Assembly (NCBI GenBank): GCA_038234045.1
Contig: JBBSUX010000074.1
Span: 1-13,532 of the forward strand
Length of the DNA stretch: 13,532 nt
Reading direction: 5' to 3'
Source of the DNA: JBBSUX01 sp038234045
GTDB lineage: Bacteria > Pseudomonadota > Gammaproteobacteria > Burkholderiales > Burkholderiaceae_C
The position numbers and the translations under genes are program-made. Shown here piece after piece: positions 13,483-13,532 of this stretch. Positions within the stretch are counted from its first letter, which is position 1, and every line of letters begins with the position of its first letter. The notes below the pieces were generated by a model. It did no database searches and was not told where the DNA came from. It worked only from the letters and a program-made list of their open reading frames with translations.

Positions 13483-13488
13483 ATTCTA
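13483..13488 (-). promoter_or_regulatory. Possible -10 element for tldD
   Basis: TAGAAT on the minus strand lies 6 nt before the tldD ATG, which would place the transcription start on the ATG itself. No convincing -35 is found at 16-18 bp; TTGCAG is 20 bp away. No Shine-Dalgarno is seen. It may be chance. Confidence 0.25.
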
Positions 13489-13532
13489 GGAGTTGACTCT
13501 CACGCACGCTGCAAGCAACCGGAACAACCTTG

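Overview
The window reads as ordinary high-GC betaproteobacterial chromosome. The gene families and their order (mpl / small conserved protein / TlpA-like thioredoxin / accB / accC / prmA / zinc-ribbon DUF3426 protein / PfkB nucleoside kinase / lysine-alanine-rich histone H1-like protein) point to Burkholderiales. AT-rich intergenic repeats around 550-612 and 7111-7160 resemble elements I associate with Comamonadaceae. The taxon is inferred from family recognition, not from a marker gene.

Layout. (1) 1-526, plus strand: the 3' part of a histone H1-like gene made of near-identical AKKAP-type tandem repeats, ending in a strong intrinsic terminator. (2) 619-7025, minus strand: a long co-oriented block, read from 7025 downward: a 194-aa conserved protein, a membrane-anchored TlpA-like thioredoxin (ATGA overlap), accB and accC (biotin carrier and biotin carboxylase of acetyl-CoA carboxylase), prmA (L11 methyltransferase), a zinc-ribbon/DUF3426 membrane protein and a PfkB-family nucleoside kinase. 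(3) 7201-8616, plus strand: mpl, the murein tripeptide recycling ligase, divergent from block 2. (4) 8631-13476, minus strand: tldD, then an aromatic leader peptide with attenuator, then a class I DAHP synthase gene, then a polytopic membrane protein of unknown function.

The most interesting signal lies between tldD and the DAHP synthase gene (11780-11933). A 25-codon ORF contains FYAFYFWF at residues 8-15. It is followed by a textbook intrinsic terminator (8-bp stem and nine U) before the DAHP synthase start. The same RNA offers a mutually exclusive antiterminator pairing, and a 1:2 hairpin whose 5' arm overlaps the Trp/Phe codons. This is the full architecture of ribosome-mediated attenuation, apparently sensing Phe, Tyr and Trp together at the first step of the shikimate pathway. 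An extended -10 element sits so close to the leader ATG that the leader peptide may be translated from a leaderless RNA.

Secondary points are a perfect 8-bp inverted repeat beside the ribosome binding site of the 194-aa protein gene, two 7-bp direct repeats exactly 20 bp apart upstream of accB, a repeat-like stretch inside tldD, and evidence of recent repeat duplication in the histone-like gene. No tRNA, rRNA, CRISPR, insertion sequence or phage gene was seen. The remaining genes are housekeeping and look intact.
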